Below are positions 7,276 to 16,461 of a DNA stretch of 64,000 nt, one piece after another. The notes under the pieces are model-generated. The model made no database searches. It was given only the letters and a program-made list of their open reading frames with translations, and was not told the origin of the DNA. Numbering within the stretch: position 1 is the stretch's first letter; each line of letters opens with the position of its first letter. The position numbers were made by a program, and so were the translations under genes. The stretch comes from JAWRCU01 sp033542235 (lineage in GTDB: Bacteria > Pseudomonadota > Alphaproteobacteria > Rhizobiales > Rhizobiaceae), in the NCBI RefSeq assembly GCF_033542235.1, contig NZ_JAWRCU010000003.1, positions 558,001-622,000 of the forward strand, given 5' to 3'.

Positions 7276-9009
7276 TCATGCGGTCGGGACCGCGTCAGAG
7301 GGATTTGCGGCACCTCGTGACCAGGCTGCGACGGCATTTTCGACGCTATGGAAGATGCCGTCCTTGCCAAGCTGCTCGGCGATCCCGAAACGAACCAGAG
7401 CAGCTTGCGCACGCACGGACTCCAGCCGCGCGATCGAGAAGCCTACACCCGAGCCGCGGAAATAAGCGATCACATCGGTGAGCGCGCCCGCTGCGGTATA
7501 GTCGATATCCACGATGTTGCTCGCTTCCAGCACGACCAGTCGCAGCGTGCTGCGGCGGGCTGCGGCCATGGCCTGCAGCTCCTGTCGAAAGCGCTCGGCA
7601 TTGACGAAAGACAAAGGCGCCTGGAAAGCCGCTACCAGCACGCCATCGACTCGCTCGCCACCGGGGGCGCTGCCCGGCGGCCACCAAATGGATGTGCCGG
7701 GCACCCTCTCGAGCTCGACGAGCTTCGCCTGGGTGGTACTCCAGACCCCGTGTAACAGCGACAGGCCGATGCCGGTCGCGACGCCGACCTCGATCGGCAG
7801 CGCAATGATTGCCACGGCGGTGATCACGATGAGTGCGAACTCGATCGGTGCCCGACGGAAGGTGCCGATGAAGGTCTGCCAGCGCAGGATGCGGAATGCG
7901 ACGAAGAACAGGATGCCCGCCAAGGCGGCTTGGGGAACATTTGCAAGAAGGGTAGCGCCGAACAGCGCGATCAGAAGGACGATCGCGGCGGCAAGCAGAC
8001 CGCTCAGCTGCGAGCGCCCGCCGGTTTCGCTGACGATGGCGGTGCGTGGCGGACTGGCATTCACGGCGAAAGCACCGAGCAACCCGGCGGCGATGCTGCC
8101 GGTGCCGACCCCGACGAAATCCCGATCGACGTCGGGAGGACCCGCTCGCCCGGGAAATGAACGTGTCGTCGCTGCGGTCTGAACGATCACGACCCAGGAG
8201 ATCAGCAGCGCCAGCGGCGCCAGTGTGCGCAGATCCTCGAATGCGACCTTCGGCAGGCCGACAGCTAGCGAGGGCTCGGGAAGCGCACCGAGCACGGCAA
8301 CTCCTCGCGATTTGAGATTGAAGGCGATTACAGCCAGTGTCGCCAGCACGATGCCGATCAGCGCTGCCGGAATGCGGGCGCTGATGCGCTCGGCCGCCAG
8401 AACGACCAGGAAAACCGCGAGGCCGAGACCGAGGCTGGGCGCACTGATCTGAGCGGCCGCTGAGGCCACCGCCGCCACACGATCGAAAACGCTGCCGCTG
8501 GCTTGCGGCAGCCCGAGCAGATCCGGCAGCTGCGAAATGACGATGTGCACAGAAATGCCGGCCAGGAAGCCGGCCGTCACCGGCACCGACAGGAGGTCGG
8601 CGATCCAGCCCAACCGAAGCAAGCCACTGACAAGCACGATCGCGCCGACCATGAGGGCCAGCATGGCCGCGAGCTCGACATAGTGCGGCGAACCCGAGGC
8701 CGCGACCAGCGACAGCCCACCGGCGAAGATAGGCGCGATGGTGGAATCGGCCCCAACGGAAAGGTAGCGGTTCGCGCCGAAAGCGGCAAAGGCGACCGAG
8801 CCGGCGATGAAAGCGAAGAAGCCTGCATCCGGCGACAGGCCGGCGAGCCGCGCGGTCGCCATCTGCTCCGGTATTGCAATTGCCGCCAATGTCAGCCCGG
8901 CGGCAACATCTGCGCCAAGATCTCTGCCGCTCCAACCCCGCAGCGCCCGAAAGAGGACGGCTTGTCTGCCACCGAGCGCCCTCGATTGAACGTCCGCATC
9001 GCCAGGCAT
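7276..9009 (-). CDS. SulP-family anion transporter with STAS domain
   Basis: A 577-residue inner-membrane protein. The N-terminal part (about 30-420) has the SulP membrane core, recognisable by AGLTLAAIAIPEQMATARLAG, which corresponds to the conserved early transmembrane/substrate motif, and by repeated hydrophobic spans. The C-terminal about 120 residues form a cytoplasmic STAS domain (VLEASNIVDIDYTAAGALTD). Family members import sulfate, bicarbonate, C4-dicarboxylates or other anions by symport or exchange. Substrate cannot be assigned from sequence here, since no carbonic anhydrase or sulfur gene is adjacent. Its upstream neighbour on the same strand is the EamA exporter, 61 bp away. Confidence 0.9.
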   Translation of the reverse strand: MPGDADVQSRALGGRQAVLFRALRGWSGRDLGADVAAGLTLAAIAIPEQMATARLAGLSPDAGFFAFIAGSVAFAAFGANRYLSVGADSTIAPIFAGGLSLVAASGSPHYVELAAMLALMVGAIVLVSGLLRLGWIADLLSVPVTAGFLAGISVHIVISQLPDLLGLPQASGSVFDRVAAVASAAAQISAPSLGLGLAVFLVVLAAERISARIPAALIGIVLATLAVIAFNLKSRGVAVLGALPEPSLAVGLPKVAFEDLRTLAPLALLISWVVIVQTAATTRSFPGRAGPPDVDRDFVGVGTGSIAAGLLGAFAVNASPPRTAIVSETGGRSQLSGLLAAAIVLLIALFGATLLANVPQAALAGILFFVAFRILRWQTFIGTFRRAPIEFALIVITAVAIIALPIEVGVATGIGLSLLHGVWSTTQAKLVELERVPGTSIWWPPGSAPGGERVDGVLVAAFQAPLSFVNAERFRQELQAMAAARRSTLRLVVLEASNIVDIDYTAAGALTDVIAYFRGSGVGFSIARLESVRAQAALVRFGIAEQLGKDGIFHSVENAVAAWSRGAANPSDAVPTA

Positions 9010-9070
9010 CTGAGCTTCGTCTCTAGTTTCGCCGACTAAGCACCAAGATTATTCGTCTTCTGGCGATCCT

Positions 9071-9973
9071 TCAACGCAAGCCGGTCTGCTCGGCCGCCTT
9101 CTTACCGCTTATTTCAGCGAGCCATATCCCGCCGAGCGTCAGCGCCAGGGCGACGGCATGGTAGGTGTGGAAATCCTCGCCGAGAAGAATGATGGACAGC
9201 AGCGTCCCGAAGATCGGCACCAGATTGATGAAGAGGCCCGCGCGGTTGGCGCCGATCAGTTCGACGCCTCTGATATAGAAGGCCTGCGACAGAATCGACG
9301 GGAAGATAGCGGCAAAGGCAATGATTGCCCAGCCGCTGGCGTCGGGCAGGCCTCCGCCGCCGAGCGCGGGCTCGGCAGCGGCAAAGGGAATCGCGGAAAT
9401 GGTTGCCGCGCCCGTGAGCACGATCATCAGGCTGAGCCAATGGACGGGCGGGCGGTAACGCAGCGCGATCGTGTAGATGCTGTAGACGACGACTGCGACA
9501 AGCATCAGCGCATCGCCGACATTGAGGTCGAGATCGAGGAGGCGCATGGGTTCGCCATGGCTTGCCGTCAGCGCCACGCCGGCGATCGACAGCAGGAAAC
9601 CGATGATCTGCCCTGCAGTGACATGCAGTCGGAACAGAATGAAATTGAGCATCAGGATCAGCATCGGCATGCCGGCCTGTTCGATGCTGGCATTGATCGC
9701 CGAGGTGAAGTTCAGCGCGCTGTAAAGCGCGACGTTGAATGCGGTGAAGCCCAATACGCTGAGCAAGGCAAGCAGCGGTAGCTTGGGGCGGATGGCCGGC
9801 CAGTCTGCGAAGAGCTGCTTCCGGCCGATCATGTAGAGTATCGCAAAAGCGAAACCCCATCGCCCCAGATTGAGCAGCAATGGCGAGACATGGCCGAGCG
9901 CGAGCTTGCCGGCGACAGCATTGCCGCCCCAGAACAGGGTCGTCAGCAGGAGAACAGCATAGGCTTGTTGCAC
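9071..9973 (-). CDS. EamA/DMT-superfamily transporter
   Basis: A 300-residue protein with about ten hydrophobic spans arranged as two EamA repeats. The first begins AVLLLTTLFWGGNAVAGKLAL; the second lies around residue 160 onward (NVGDALMLVAVVVYSIYTIA). Such proteins are drug/metabolite or amino-acid exporters, and no substrate can be named. The start chosen is GTG at 9973, 1 nt after the xthA stop. An in-frame extension upstream to 10138 would lie entirely inside xthA in another frame and lacks homology. Translational coupling with xthA is likely. Confidence 0.87.
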   Translation of the reverse strand: MQQAYAVLLLTTLFWGGNAVAGKLALGHVSPLLLNLGRWGFAFAILYMIGRKQLFADWPAIRPKLPLLALLSVLGFTAFNVALYSALNFTSAINASIEQAGMPMLILMLNFILFRLHVTAGQIIGFLLSIAGVALTASHGEPMRLLDLDLNVGDALMLVAVVVYSIYTIALRYRPPVHWLSLMIVLTGAATISAIPFAAAEPALGGGGLPDASGWAIIAFAAIFPSILSQAFYIRGVELIGANRAGLFINLVPIFGTLLSIILLGEDFHTYHAVALALTLGGIWLAEISGKKAAEQTGLR

Positions 9974-9974
9974 A

Positions 9975-10784
9975 TCAGCCCTCGATGTCGAACCGCGCGA
10001 TGACCGGCACGTGGTCCGAAGGCTTATCCCAGCCGCGCGCCTCACGCAGGATGTCGATCCCGGTGAGCCGGGCAGAGATGTTCGGGGACGACCAGATATG
10101 ATCAAGCCGGCGGCCGCGGTCGGAGAGGGACCAATCACGCGCGCGATAGCTCCACCAGGTGTAGAGCTTCTGGTCCGCCGGTACGACCTGGCGCATCAGG
10201 TCCACCCAGTCGCCGTCCCTGCGCATCGCCTCGAAGCCCTCTGTCTCGACCGGCGTATGGCTGACGACATTGAGCAGCTGCTTGTGCGACCAGACATCAT
10301 GCTCGAGCGGCGCAATATTGAGATCGCCGACCAGGATCGACGCGGCGGCCACGTTCCACTCGGCGCGGATGGCGCGCATCTCCTGGACGAAGTCGAGCTT
10401 GTGGCGAAATTTCGGGTTGATGTCCGGGTCGGGTTCGTCGCCGCCCGCCGGTACGTAGAAATTGTGAAGAAGTATGTCCATGCCGCCGGCGCTGAGCCGC
10501 GTGGCAAGGTGGCGGCAGTCGGGAATCCCGCAGAACTGCCGCTTCTCGACCACCTCGATCGGCCGCCGCGAGACCGTGGCGACGCCGTGATAGCCCTTCT
10601 GGCCGCTGATCGCGATATGGCGATAGCCTAGCTCTTCGAAGGCGGCATGCGGGAACAGCTCGTCCGGGCATTTGGTCTCCTGCAGGCAGAGCACGTCGGG
10701 CGCGCGTTCGCTGAGCAGGCGCTCGACGATCGGCAAACGCAGCCGAACAGAGTTGATGTTCCACGTTGCGATGGTGAGGGGCAT
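9975..10784 (-). CDS. xthA: Exodeoxyribonuclease III
   Basis: A 269-residue AP endonuclease/3'-5' exonuclease for base-excision repair. Family motifs in order: LTIATWNINSVRLRL (metal-site Asn), LCLQETKCPDELFP (metal-binding Glu), the catalytic YVPAGGDE-type Tyr, LVGDLNIAPLEHDVW (Asp/Asn pair), and the terminal SDHVPVIARF (Asp-His). The length is normal. It lies between lolA and the EamA gene on the minus strand, an order common in Rhizobiales. Confidence 0.96.
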   Translation of the reverse strand: MPLTIATWNINSVRLRLPIVERLLSERAPDVLCLQETKCPDELFPHAAFEELGYRHIAISGQKGYHGVATVSRRPIEVVEKRQFCGIPDCRHLATRLSAGGMDILLHNFYVPAGGDEPDPDINPKFRHKLDFVQEMRAIRAEWNVAAASILVGDLNIAPLEHDVWSHKQLLNVVSHTPVETEGFEAMRRDGDWVDLMRQVVPADQKLYTWWSYRARDWSLSDRGRRLDHIWSSPNISARLTGIDILREARGWDKPSDHVPVIARFDIEG

Positions 10785-10910
10785 TCAAGATTTTCCGGAG
10801 GTCAGAAGCCCCCGGAAACTGCCAGCCCAGGTGGTGATTTACAAGGCCGGGAAATGAAGCCATCGAGAACGGGGGGGAAACTGACGCCTCTCAGGCAAGC
10901 CGGCGGATGC

Positions 10911-11609
10911 TCAGCGCGTGTTGTGCCTGCCGAACTCCTGCAGGTGCTGCGTGTTGATCTTGAAGAGCTTCGGGTCGAGCTGCACGTCCTGCTTGACGTT
11001 GTAGATCATCACGGTCGTGTCCTTGCCCTGGGCGTCGGTGATGGTCCACTGGCGCAGGTCGTAGGACTTCGGATCGAACATCATGGTGATCTTGGCGTTG
11101 CCGAACACCGACCTGTCGACAAGCCGAATCGTGGTGAGGTCGTCTTCCTCCTTGACGCTCTCCACGCTTGCCGCGGAAAGATCGATCCTGTCGTTGAGCA
11201 GCAGCTTCAGCGGCGTTCTCGACAGCGGGTAAAGGTCGGCAGTCTTCAGCCTGACGTTCTCGATCACCACGGACCTGCCGTCGGAGACGACGGTGGTGGA
11301 ATTCGGCTTGTCATAGTTGAAGCGCAGCTTGCCGGGTCGTTGGATATAGAACTTCCCGCCGGTCTGCTGGCCGCGCGGCCCGAATTGAACGAACTCGCCG
11401 GCCATGGTTTGCACGCTCGAAAAGTGGTCGGCGATCTTTTGTGCCGTCGCCGAGACCTGTGCCGCGGCAGGTTTGACCAGAGCAAGATCGGAAGATGCAA
11501 CGCCTGCCAGCAACGCGCCGAAAGCGGCAAGCCCGATGCCCAGCACTGCCCGCCGCAGCGGATCGACCGCCCCGTCTGCCTTCGTCGCCATGGTTTTCGT
11601 GCTGCTCAT
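10911..11609 (-). CDS. lolA: LolA-family outer-membrane lipoprotein carrier
   Basis: A 232-residue periplasmic protein of the LolA fold. The N-terminal signal segment (RRAVLGIGLAAFGALLAGVASSD) is followed by a cleavage region near KPAAAQ. The conserved half-barrel starts at KIADHFSSVQTMAGEFVQFGP, and GGKFYIQRPGKLRFNYDKP is the LolA hallmark strand. It should ferry lipoproteins from LolCDE to the outer membrane. The start at 11609 (MSSTKTM) is preferred over a TTG at 11624 because of the upstream GGGAC element. It follows ftsK on the same strand with a 111-bp gap, a widely conserved neighbourhood. Confidence 0.9.
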   Translation of the reverse strand: MSSTKTMATKADGAVDPLRRAVLGIGLAAFGALLAGVASSDLALVKPAAAQVSATAQKIADHFSSVQTMAGEFVQFGPRGQQTGGKFYIQRPGKLRFNYDKPNSTTVVSDGRSVVIENVRLKTADLYPLSRTPLKLLLNDRIDLSAASVESVKEEDDLTTIRLVDRSVFGNAKITMMFDPKSYDLRQWTITDAQGKDTTVMIYNVKQDVQLDPKLFKINTQHLQEFGRHNTR

Positions 11610-11720
11610 CAAGCTTCGTCCCAACTACGTTCCAACCAGATTATGGTTCCGCTAACCCGTCAGTTTGTCGGCAGTTGGGCCGACATTGCGCTCTTTCATG
11701 GCAAACCCGAGCGGCCGCCT

Positions 11721-14318
11721 TCAGAACTTATCCTCTTCGGTCGGCACCAGGATCTCGCGCTTGCCGGCGTGGTTGGCAGGGCCGACGATACCTTCCTTCT
11801 CCATTCTCTCGATGATCGAGGCGGCGCGATTGTAGCCGATGCCCAGCCGCCGCTGGATATAGCTGGTGGACGCCTTGCCGTCGCGCAGCACCACGGCCAC
11901 CGCCTGATCGTATGGATCTTCCGAATCCTCGAAGTTGCCGCCGCCGCCCCCGCCTCCGCGTGGCGCATCGTCGTCTCCCTCCTCTTCGTCATCGGCGGTG
12001 ATGGCATCGAGATATTCGGGCGCGCCCTGCAGCTTGAGGTGCGCCACGACCTTCTCGACCTCGTCGTCCGATACGAACGGCCCGTGCACACGCTGGATGC
12101 GGCCGCCGCCGGCCATGTAGAGCATGTCGCCCATGCCGAGCAGCTGCTCCGCGCCCTGCTCTCCGAGAATGGTGCGGCTGTCGATCTTGGAGGTCACCTG
12201 GAAGGAGATCCGGGTCGGAAAGTTGGCCTTGATCGTGCCGGTGATGACGTCGACCGACGGGCGTTGCGTGGCCATGATGACATGGATGCCCGCGGCGCGC
12301 GCCATTTGCGCCAGACGCTGCACCGCGCCTTCGATATCCTTGCCGGCGACCATCATCAGGTCGGCCATCTCGTCGATGATGACGACGATGAACGGCATCG
12401 GCTCGAGATCGAGGTCCTCCGTCTCGTAGATCGCCTCGCCGGTCTCGCGGTCGAAGCCGGTCTGCACGGTGCGCGAGACGCGCTCGCCCTTGGCCTTCGC
12501 AGCCGCCACGCGCGCATTGAAGCCCTCGATGTTGCGAACGCCGACCTTGGACATCTTGCGATAGCGGTCCTCCATCTCGCGCACCGTCCATTTGAGCGCG
12601 ACGACCGCCTTCTTCGGGTCGGTGACGACAGGCGTGAGGAGGTGTGGGATGCCGTCATAGACCGAGAGCTCCAGCATCTTCGGGTCGATCATGATCAGCC
12701 GGCACTCCTCCGGCTTCATCCGGTAGAGCAGCGACAGGATCATGGTGTTGATGGCGACCGACTTGCCGGAGCCGGTGGTGCCGGCAACCAGCAGATGCGG
12801 AAACTTGGCGATGTCGACGGTCACCGCCTCTCCGTTGATCGTCTTGCCGAGCGCCAGCGCCAGCTTGGCCTTGGTCTGCTCGAAATCGCGGCTCGCCAGC
12901 AGCTCACGCAGATAGACCGTCTCGCGCTTGGCATTGGGAAGCTCGATGCCGATTGCGTTGCGGCCGGGGACGACAGCGACGCGGGCCGCGATCGCGCTCA
13001 TCGAGCGGGCGATATCATCGGCAAGTCCGATCACGCGCGACGATTTGATGCCTGGCGCCGGCTCCAACTCGTAAAGCGTGACGACCGGGCCGGGACGGAC
13101 ATGGATGATCTCGCCCTTGACGCCGAAATCCTCGAGCACGCCTTCCAGGAGCCGCGCGTTCTGCTCCAGGGCGTCCTTCGACAGGCTCGGATCGCGGCCG
13201 ACGCTCTTCGGCTCAGCGAGGAAATGCAGCGACGGCATTTCGAAGTGGCCTGAGCCGAGCAGCGAGGTCTGTGCCTCGCGCTGGACGCGTGCGCCCTGGA
13301 CCGGCCGCGGCGCGGGGTCGCCGACACGCTGGCTGGACGGCGACCGGAAATTCTGGACGTGCCCTTGATTCGCTGATGCTCGAGGCCGAGGGGCCCGCTG
13401 CTCCTCCTCATCGTCGAGCATCTCCTCGGATATATCGAGGTCGTCGTCGAGGCTGACCGAGGGTATTTCGGGCTCGAATCCCGGCTCGATGCGCTCGCCC
13501 GGGCCGCGGCTGCGGCTGGATGCGCGGGCGACGGGAGCGGCCGGCGCGAAATCGTCATCGCGGTCCAAGCGCCGGCGGTCCTCGCGGTAGTGGGCGAACG
13601 AGCGGCGCAGGAAAGAGGTGAAGGACAGCCACAGATGCACAAGGGCTCCGAGAGCCAGCGCGCCGCCATTGTCGTCCTCCTCTTCGATCTCCTCTTCCTC
13701 CCGGGCAGGGCGGCGGCGATTCCCGGAAATGGCCGGCCCGCTCCTGCGTGCGACGAGGCCCGAGCCATAGGCGAACAGCGCGAGCGCCGGTCCGGCGAAC
13801 ACGACCGCAACGAACATGGCGAGGAAGCCGCCGGGATAGGTGCCGCTGAAGAGATGCGGAATCCTCAGCACCATGTCGCCGAACACGCCGCCGAGGCCGG
13901 TCGGCAGCGGCCAGGTCGGCGGCGGCGTCAGGCAGCCGGCAATCGCGGCAAAAAGCAGCGAGGCGCCGAACCAGGCGGCGGCACGCCGAGCCATGCGGTC
14001 GACGCCGCGCGCGGTAGCGAAGAAGAACGCCCAGATCACCGCCGGGACGAGGGCCGCGACCGAGGAGAGGCCATAGAACTGCATAAGCAGGTCGGACACC
14101 ACCGCACCCGGATAGCCGGCGGCATTGGTGACGAGGTTGTCCGTCGCATGGCTGAAGCTCGGGTCATCGACATTCCAGGTGCCGAGTGCCGCGAGCGTGA
14201 AAGCCACTCCTGCAAGCAGCGCCAGGCCCGCCGCACGGCCCGCCTGGCGGCGCAGAAAGGCGCGCAGGCCGTGGTCGTCGTCGGCAAGAGCCAAAGGTGC
14301 GGAGAGCCCGGAACGCAT
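11721..14318 (-). CDS. ftsK: DNA translocase FtsK
   Basis: An 865-residue cell-division DNA pump. N-terminal membrane part (about 25-190) with four hydrophobic spans, a Pro/acid-rich linker (about 200-370), the motor (about 400-740) with Walker A GTTGSGKS near residue 510 and Walker B IVVIIDEMADLMM, and a C-terminal gamma winged-helix domain (YIQRRLGIGYNRAASIIERM) that recognises KOPS-like sequences. A Gly run of seven (DDDAPRGGGGGGGNF) joins motor and gamma domain. It clears chromosome termini at the septum with XerCD. The gene has a CtrA-type box 81-96 bp upstream, consistent with cell-cycle control. Confidence 0.96.
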   Translation of the reverse strand: MRSGLSAPLALADDDHGLRAFLRRQAGRAAGLALLAGVAFTLAALGTWNVDDPSFSHATDNLVTNAAGYPGAVVSDLLMQFYGLSSVAALVPAVIWAFFFATARGVDRMARRAAAWFGASLLFAAIAGCLTPPPTWPLPTGLGGVFGDMVLRIPHLFSGTYPGGFLAMFVAVVFAGPALALFAYGSGLVARRSGPAISGNRRRPAREEEEIEEEDDNGGALALGALVHLWLSFTSFLRRSFAHYREDRRRLDRDDDFAPAAPVARASSRSRGPGERIEPGFEPEIPSVSLDDDLDISEEMLDDEEEQRAPRPRASANQGHVQNFRSPSSQRVGDPAPRPVQGARVQREAQTSLLGSGHFEMPSLHFLAEPKSVGRDPSLSKDALEQNARLLEGVLEDFGVKGEIIHVRPGPVVTLYELEPAPGIKSSRVIGLADDIARSMSAIAARVAVVPGRNAIGIELPNAKRETVYLRELLASRDFEQTKAKLALALGKTINGEAVTVDIAKFPHLLVAGTTGSGKSVAINTMILSLLYRMKPEECRLIMIDPKMLELSVYDGIPHLLTPVVTDPKKAVVALKWTVREMEDRYRKMSKVGVRNIEGFNARVAAAKAKGERVSRTVQTGFDRETGEAIYETEDLDLEPMPFIVVIIDEMADLMMVAGKDIEGAVQRLAQMARAAGIHVIMATQRPSVDVITGTIKANFPTRISFQVTSKIDSRTILGEQGAEQLLGMGDMLYMAGGGRIQRVHGPFVSDDEVEKVVAHLKLQGAPEYLDAITADDEEEGDDDAPRGGGGGGGNFEDSEDPYDQAVAVVLRDGKASTSYIQRRLGIGYNRAASIIERMEKEGIVGPANHAGKREILVPTEEDKF

Positions 14319-14621
14319 GCTTCAAACCCCGTGAAGGAACGCCGCTCAGCACGGACTTCCGGCGCTCGCGGATTCGGAATCAGACTATTTGGTGAGGGTT
14401 AAGGCAGCATTAACCATGGTGCTGCCGGTAGGGCAGCAGGGGAATAGGGCGGTAAGGCAATAGGGCAATAGGGCGGTAGGGGGAAGACTGCCGCGCTGCC
14501 TCAGTGCAGTCCACTCCCCTATTCCCCCTATTGCCTTATTGCCCTATTGCCCTATTGCCCTCCTCTCGGAACTCTTTGCCTATGCCGACCGTTGAACCAT
14601 CTCCCGCTCAGAGGTTCTAAG
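14319..14621. repeat. Gene-free 303-bp region with inverted arrays of a GGGCAATA-type octamer
   Basis: This gap between ftsK and the divergent small gene holds the CtrA box and two oppositely oriented arrays of an 8-nt unit. The left arm (about 14431-14484) contains GGGCGGTA, AGGCAATA, GGGCAATA and GGGCGGTA units. The right arm (about 14513-14563) contains their complement (TATTGCCC/TATTGCCT units). The arms are separated by about 28 nt and could form a long imperfect hairpin. No coding capacity is convincing here: an upstream extension of the 14622 frame reads through the repeat without homology. Confidence 0.75.
14399..14414 (-). promoter_or_regulatory. Candidate CtrA box upstream of ftsK
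   Basis: TTAA-N7-TTAAC at 14399-14414 matches the CtrA consensus. It is embedded in the symmetric GGTTAAGGCAGCATTAACC, so it reads as a box on both strands. It lies 81-96 bp upstream of the ftsK start. The other divergent gene starts at 14622, about 208 bp away. Confidence 0.55.
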
Positions 14622-14975
14622 ATGGCACAGCATGGATTGATGGACGTGGACCTGGCGGAGCAGGTCAGCTCCCTCAGACAAGAATTGGCGGCTTTGAAGA
14701 AGGCCGTCGGCAGGCGCAGCTCGGATTTTTACGAGAATGCCGGTGATACGTTTTCGGACTATCTCTCCGATGTTTCCCAGCGCATCGTTCCCGGCTTCCG
14801 CCGGCAAGCGAGGGCGGTCGAAAGAGCTGCCTACGATCACCCGGCAGCGGTTGCCACAGTCGGCCTTCTCATCATTGCGTTGATGGCCGGCCTTGTGCTG
14901 GGCGCCCGCTCTTCTGACGAGTCCGCGGAAAGCCTCGTCAAGCGCGCCAGGCAGGCGGCCGGCCGACGCAGCTGA
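14622..14975 (+). CDS. Small inner-membrane-anchored protein (DUF883/ElaB-like)
   Basis: A 117-residue protein. A predicted amphipathic coiled N-terminal half (LAEQVSSLRQELAALKKAVG) is followed by a basic helix and one membrane span near the C-terminus (AAVATVGLLIIALMAGLVLG, about residues 76-95) with a short basic tail. This organisation resembles ElaB/YqjD/DUF883 tail-anchored proteins, some of which bind ribosomes in stationary phase. Assignment is by architecture, not a diagnostic motif. The start at 14622 follows GAGGTTCTAAG; an upstream start at 14547 lies in the repeat array and is rejected. Confidence 0.75.
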   Translation: MAQHGLMDVDLAEQVSSLRQELAALKKAVGRRSSDFYENAGDTFSDYLSDVSQRIVPGFRRQARAVERAAYDHPAAVATVGLLIIALMAGLVLGARSSDESAESLVKRARQAAGRRS

Positions 14976-15006
14976 CCCCATCCGGACGGCTGCTCAAATA
15001 AGAGAA

Positions 15007-15028
15007 ACCCGCCCTCGGGAGGGCGGGT
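15007..15028 (-). terminator. Rho-independent terminator of glnK-amtB
   Basis: ACCCGCCCT (15007-15015) and AGGGCGGGT (15020-15028) make a 9-bp stem with a CGGG loop. Read on the minus strand, the stem is followed by TTTCTCTTATTT, a good U-tract. It ends the minus-strand amtB transcript and may also slow transcription from the left. Confidence 0.75.
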
Positions 15029-15092
15029 GAGCGGACGCTTGGGAGGCTGTCCCGAGTTAGGCGCGGCCGACTGAGCGGCCGCGCCATATCCT

Positions 15093-16436
15093 TTATTGTA
15101 CGACCTCGCCGTGCAGGGTGATGTCGAGGCCCTCGACCTCCTCCTGCTGGGTTGGGCGCAGTCCCACCAGCGCCTTGACGACGTAGAGGATGACCAGCGT
15201 CGCGATCGCCGTCCATATGATCGTGAAGACGATGCCGTAGATCTGCGTCAGCACCGAGGCGTTCGCGCCGAGCGGGTTGATCGCCGCATCCGCGAAGACA
15301 CCGGTGAGCAGCGCGCCGATGATGCCGCCGACCCCGTGCACGCCGAAAGCGTCGAGCGAGTCGTCATAGCCGAACATGTGCTTCACCTTGACTGCGGCGA
15401 AGTAGCAGAGGATGCCGGCAACGATGCCGATCACCAGCGCACCGGTCGGGTTGACGAAACCGGATGCCGGAGTGACGGCGACCAGGCCGGCGACCGCTCC
15501 CGAGATGATGCCGAGCACGCTCGGCTTCTTGGCGACGATCCACTCGGAGAACATCCAGGCGAGCGCCGCGCCGGCGGTCGCGACCTGGGTATTCATCATG
15601 GCTGCGCCGGCAAGGCCGTCCGCTGCGAGCTCGGAGCCGGCGTTGAAGCCGAACCAGCCGACCCACAGCAGCGAAGCGCCGATCACCGACAGCACGAGAT
15701 TGTGCGGAGCCATGTTGACCTGGCCGTAGCCTTGGCGCTTGCCGAGCACCAGCGCGCACATCAGGCCGGCCACCCCGGCATTGATGTGAACGACCGTGCC
15801 GCCTGCGAAGTCGAGCACTCCAGCCCCGCCGAGGAAGCCGCCGCCCCACACCCAGTGGGCGATCGGCGCATAGACGAAGATCAGCCACAGACCCATGAAG
15901 AGCAGCAGCGCCGAGAACTTCATGCGCTCCGCGAAAGCGCCGGCAATCAGCGCCGGGGTGATGATCGCGAAGGTCATCTGGAACATCGAGAAGACGAATT
16001 CCGGGATGTTGGCCACACCCGGGGCCCAGAGTGTCGAGACGGTGATGCCTCTATGGAAGAACTTGGACAGGCCGCCGATGTAGGGGTTCAGCGCTTCGCT
16101 GCCGTTGGTCGAGAAGGCGAGCGAGTAGCCGACGATGAACCAGAGCAGGGTGACGAGGCAGGTGACGGCAAAGCTCTGCATGACCGTCGCGAGCACGTTC
16201 TTCTTGCGAACCATGCCGCCGTAGAACAGGGCAAGGCCCGGGATCGTCATCATCAGCACCAGAGCCGTCGAGGTCAGCATCCACGCAGTATTGCCGGCGT
16301 CGAGCGCAGGAGCGGGCGCGGCGGCGGCAGGGGCGGCTTCCTGCGCGAAAGCCGCCAGCGTGCCCAACGCGTTGAGCGCGAAGGCGCTCAGAAGGGCCAT
16401 CCTCGCCCCTGTCTTCACTGAAGTTCGGATATTCAT
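15093..16436 (-). CDS. amtB: Ammonium transporter
   Basis: A 447-residue Amt/MEP/Rh channel that moves ammonium into the cell. A cleavable signal peptide (ALLSAFALNALGTLAAFAQ) precedes the channel core with about 11 membrane spans. Conserved stretches include FYGGMVRKKNVL, HWVWGGGFLG and DFAGGTVVHINAGVAG (first pore His region), plus a second pore His in GVHGVGGIIGALLTG. The ATG at 16436 has AGGAGAA upstream; a further upstream in-frame start would overlap glnK. It lies 25 bp after glnK, the classical pair in which GlnK plugs the channel when nitrogen is sufficient. Confidence 0.96.
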   Translation of the reverse strand: MNIRTSVKTGARMALLSAFALNALGTLAAFAQEAAPAAAAPAPALDAGNTAWMLTSTALVLMMTIPGLALFYGGMVRKKNVLATVMQSFAVTCLVTLLWFIVGYSLAFSTNGSEALNPYIGGLSKFFHRGITVSTLWAPGVANIPEFVFSMFQMTFAIITPALIAGAFAERMKFSALLLFMGLWLIFVYAPIAHWVWGGGFLGGAGVLDFAGGTVVHINAGVAGLMCALVLGKRQGYGQVNMAPHNLVLSVIGASLLWVGWFGFNAGSELAADGLAGAAMMNTQVATAGAALAWMFSEWIVAKKPSVLGIISGAVAGLVAVTPASGFVNPTGALVIGIVAGILCYFAAVKVKHMFGYDDSLDAFGVHGVGGIIGALLTGVFADAAINPLGANASVLTQIYGIVFTIIWTAIATLVILYVVKALVGLRPTQQEEVEGLDITLHGEVVQ

Positions 16437-16461
16437 CAGATTTCTCCTGAAAGCTCTGGGC

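Noticed and set aside
10647..13253. Long plus-strand open frame (868 codons) opposite ftsK, lolA and xthA
   Set aside because: It lies antisense to three recognised genes, has no motifs and a composition typical of GC-rich shadow frames.
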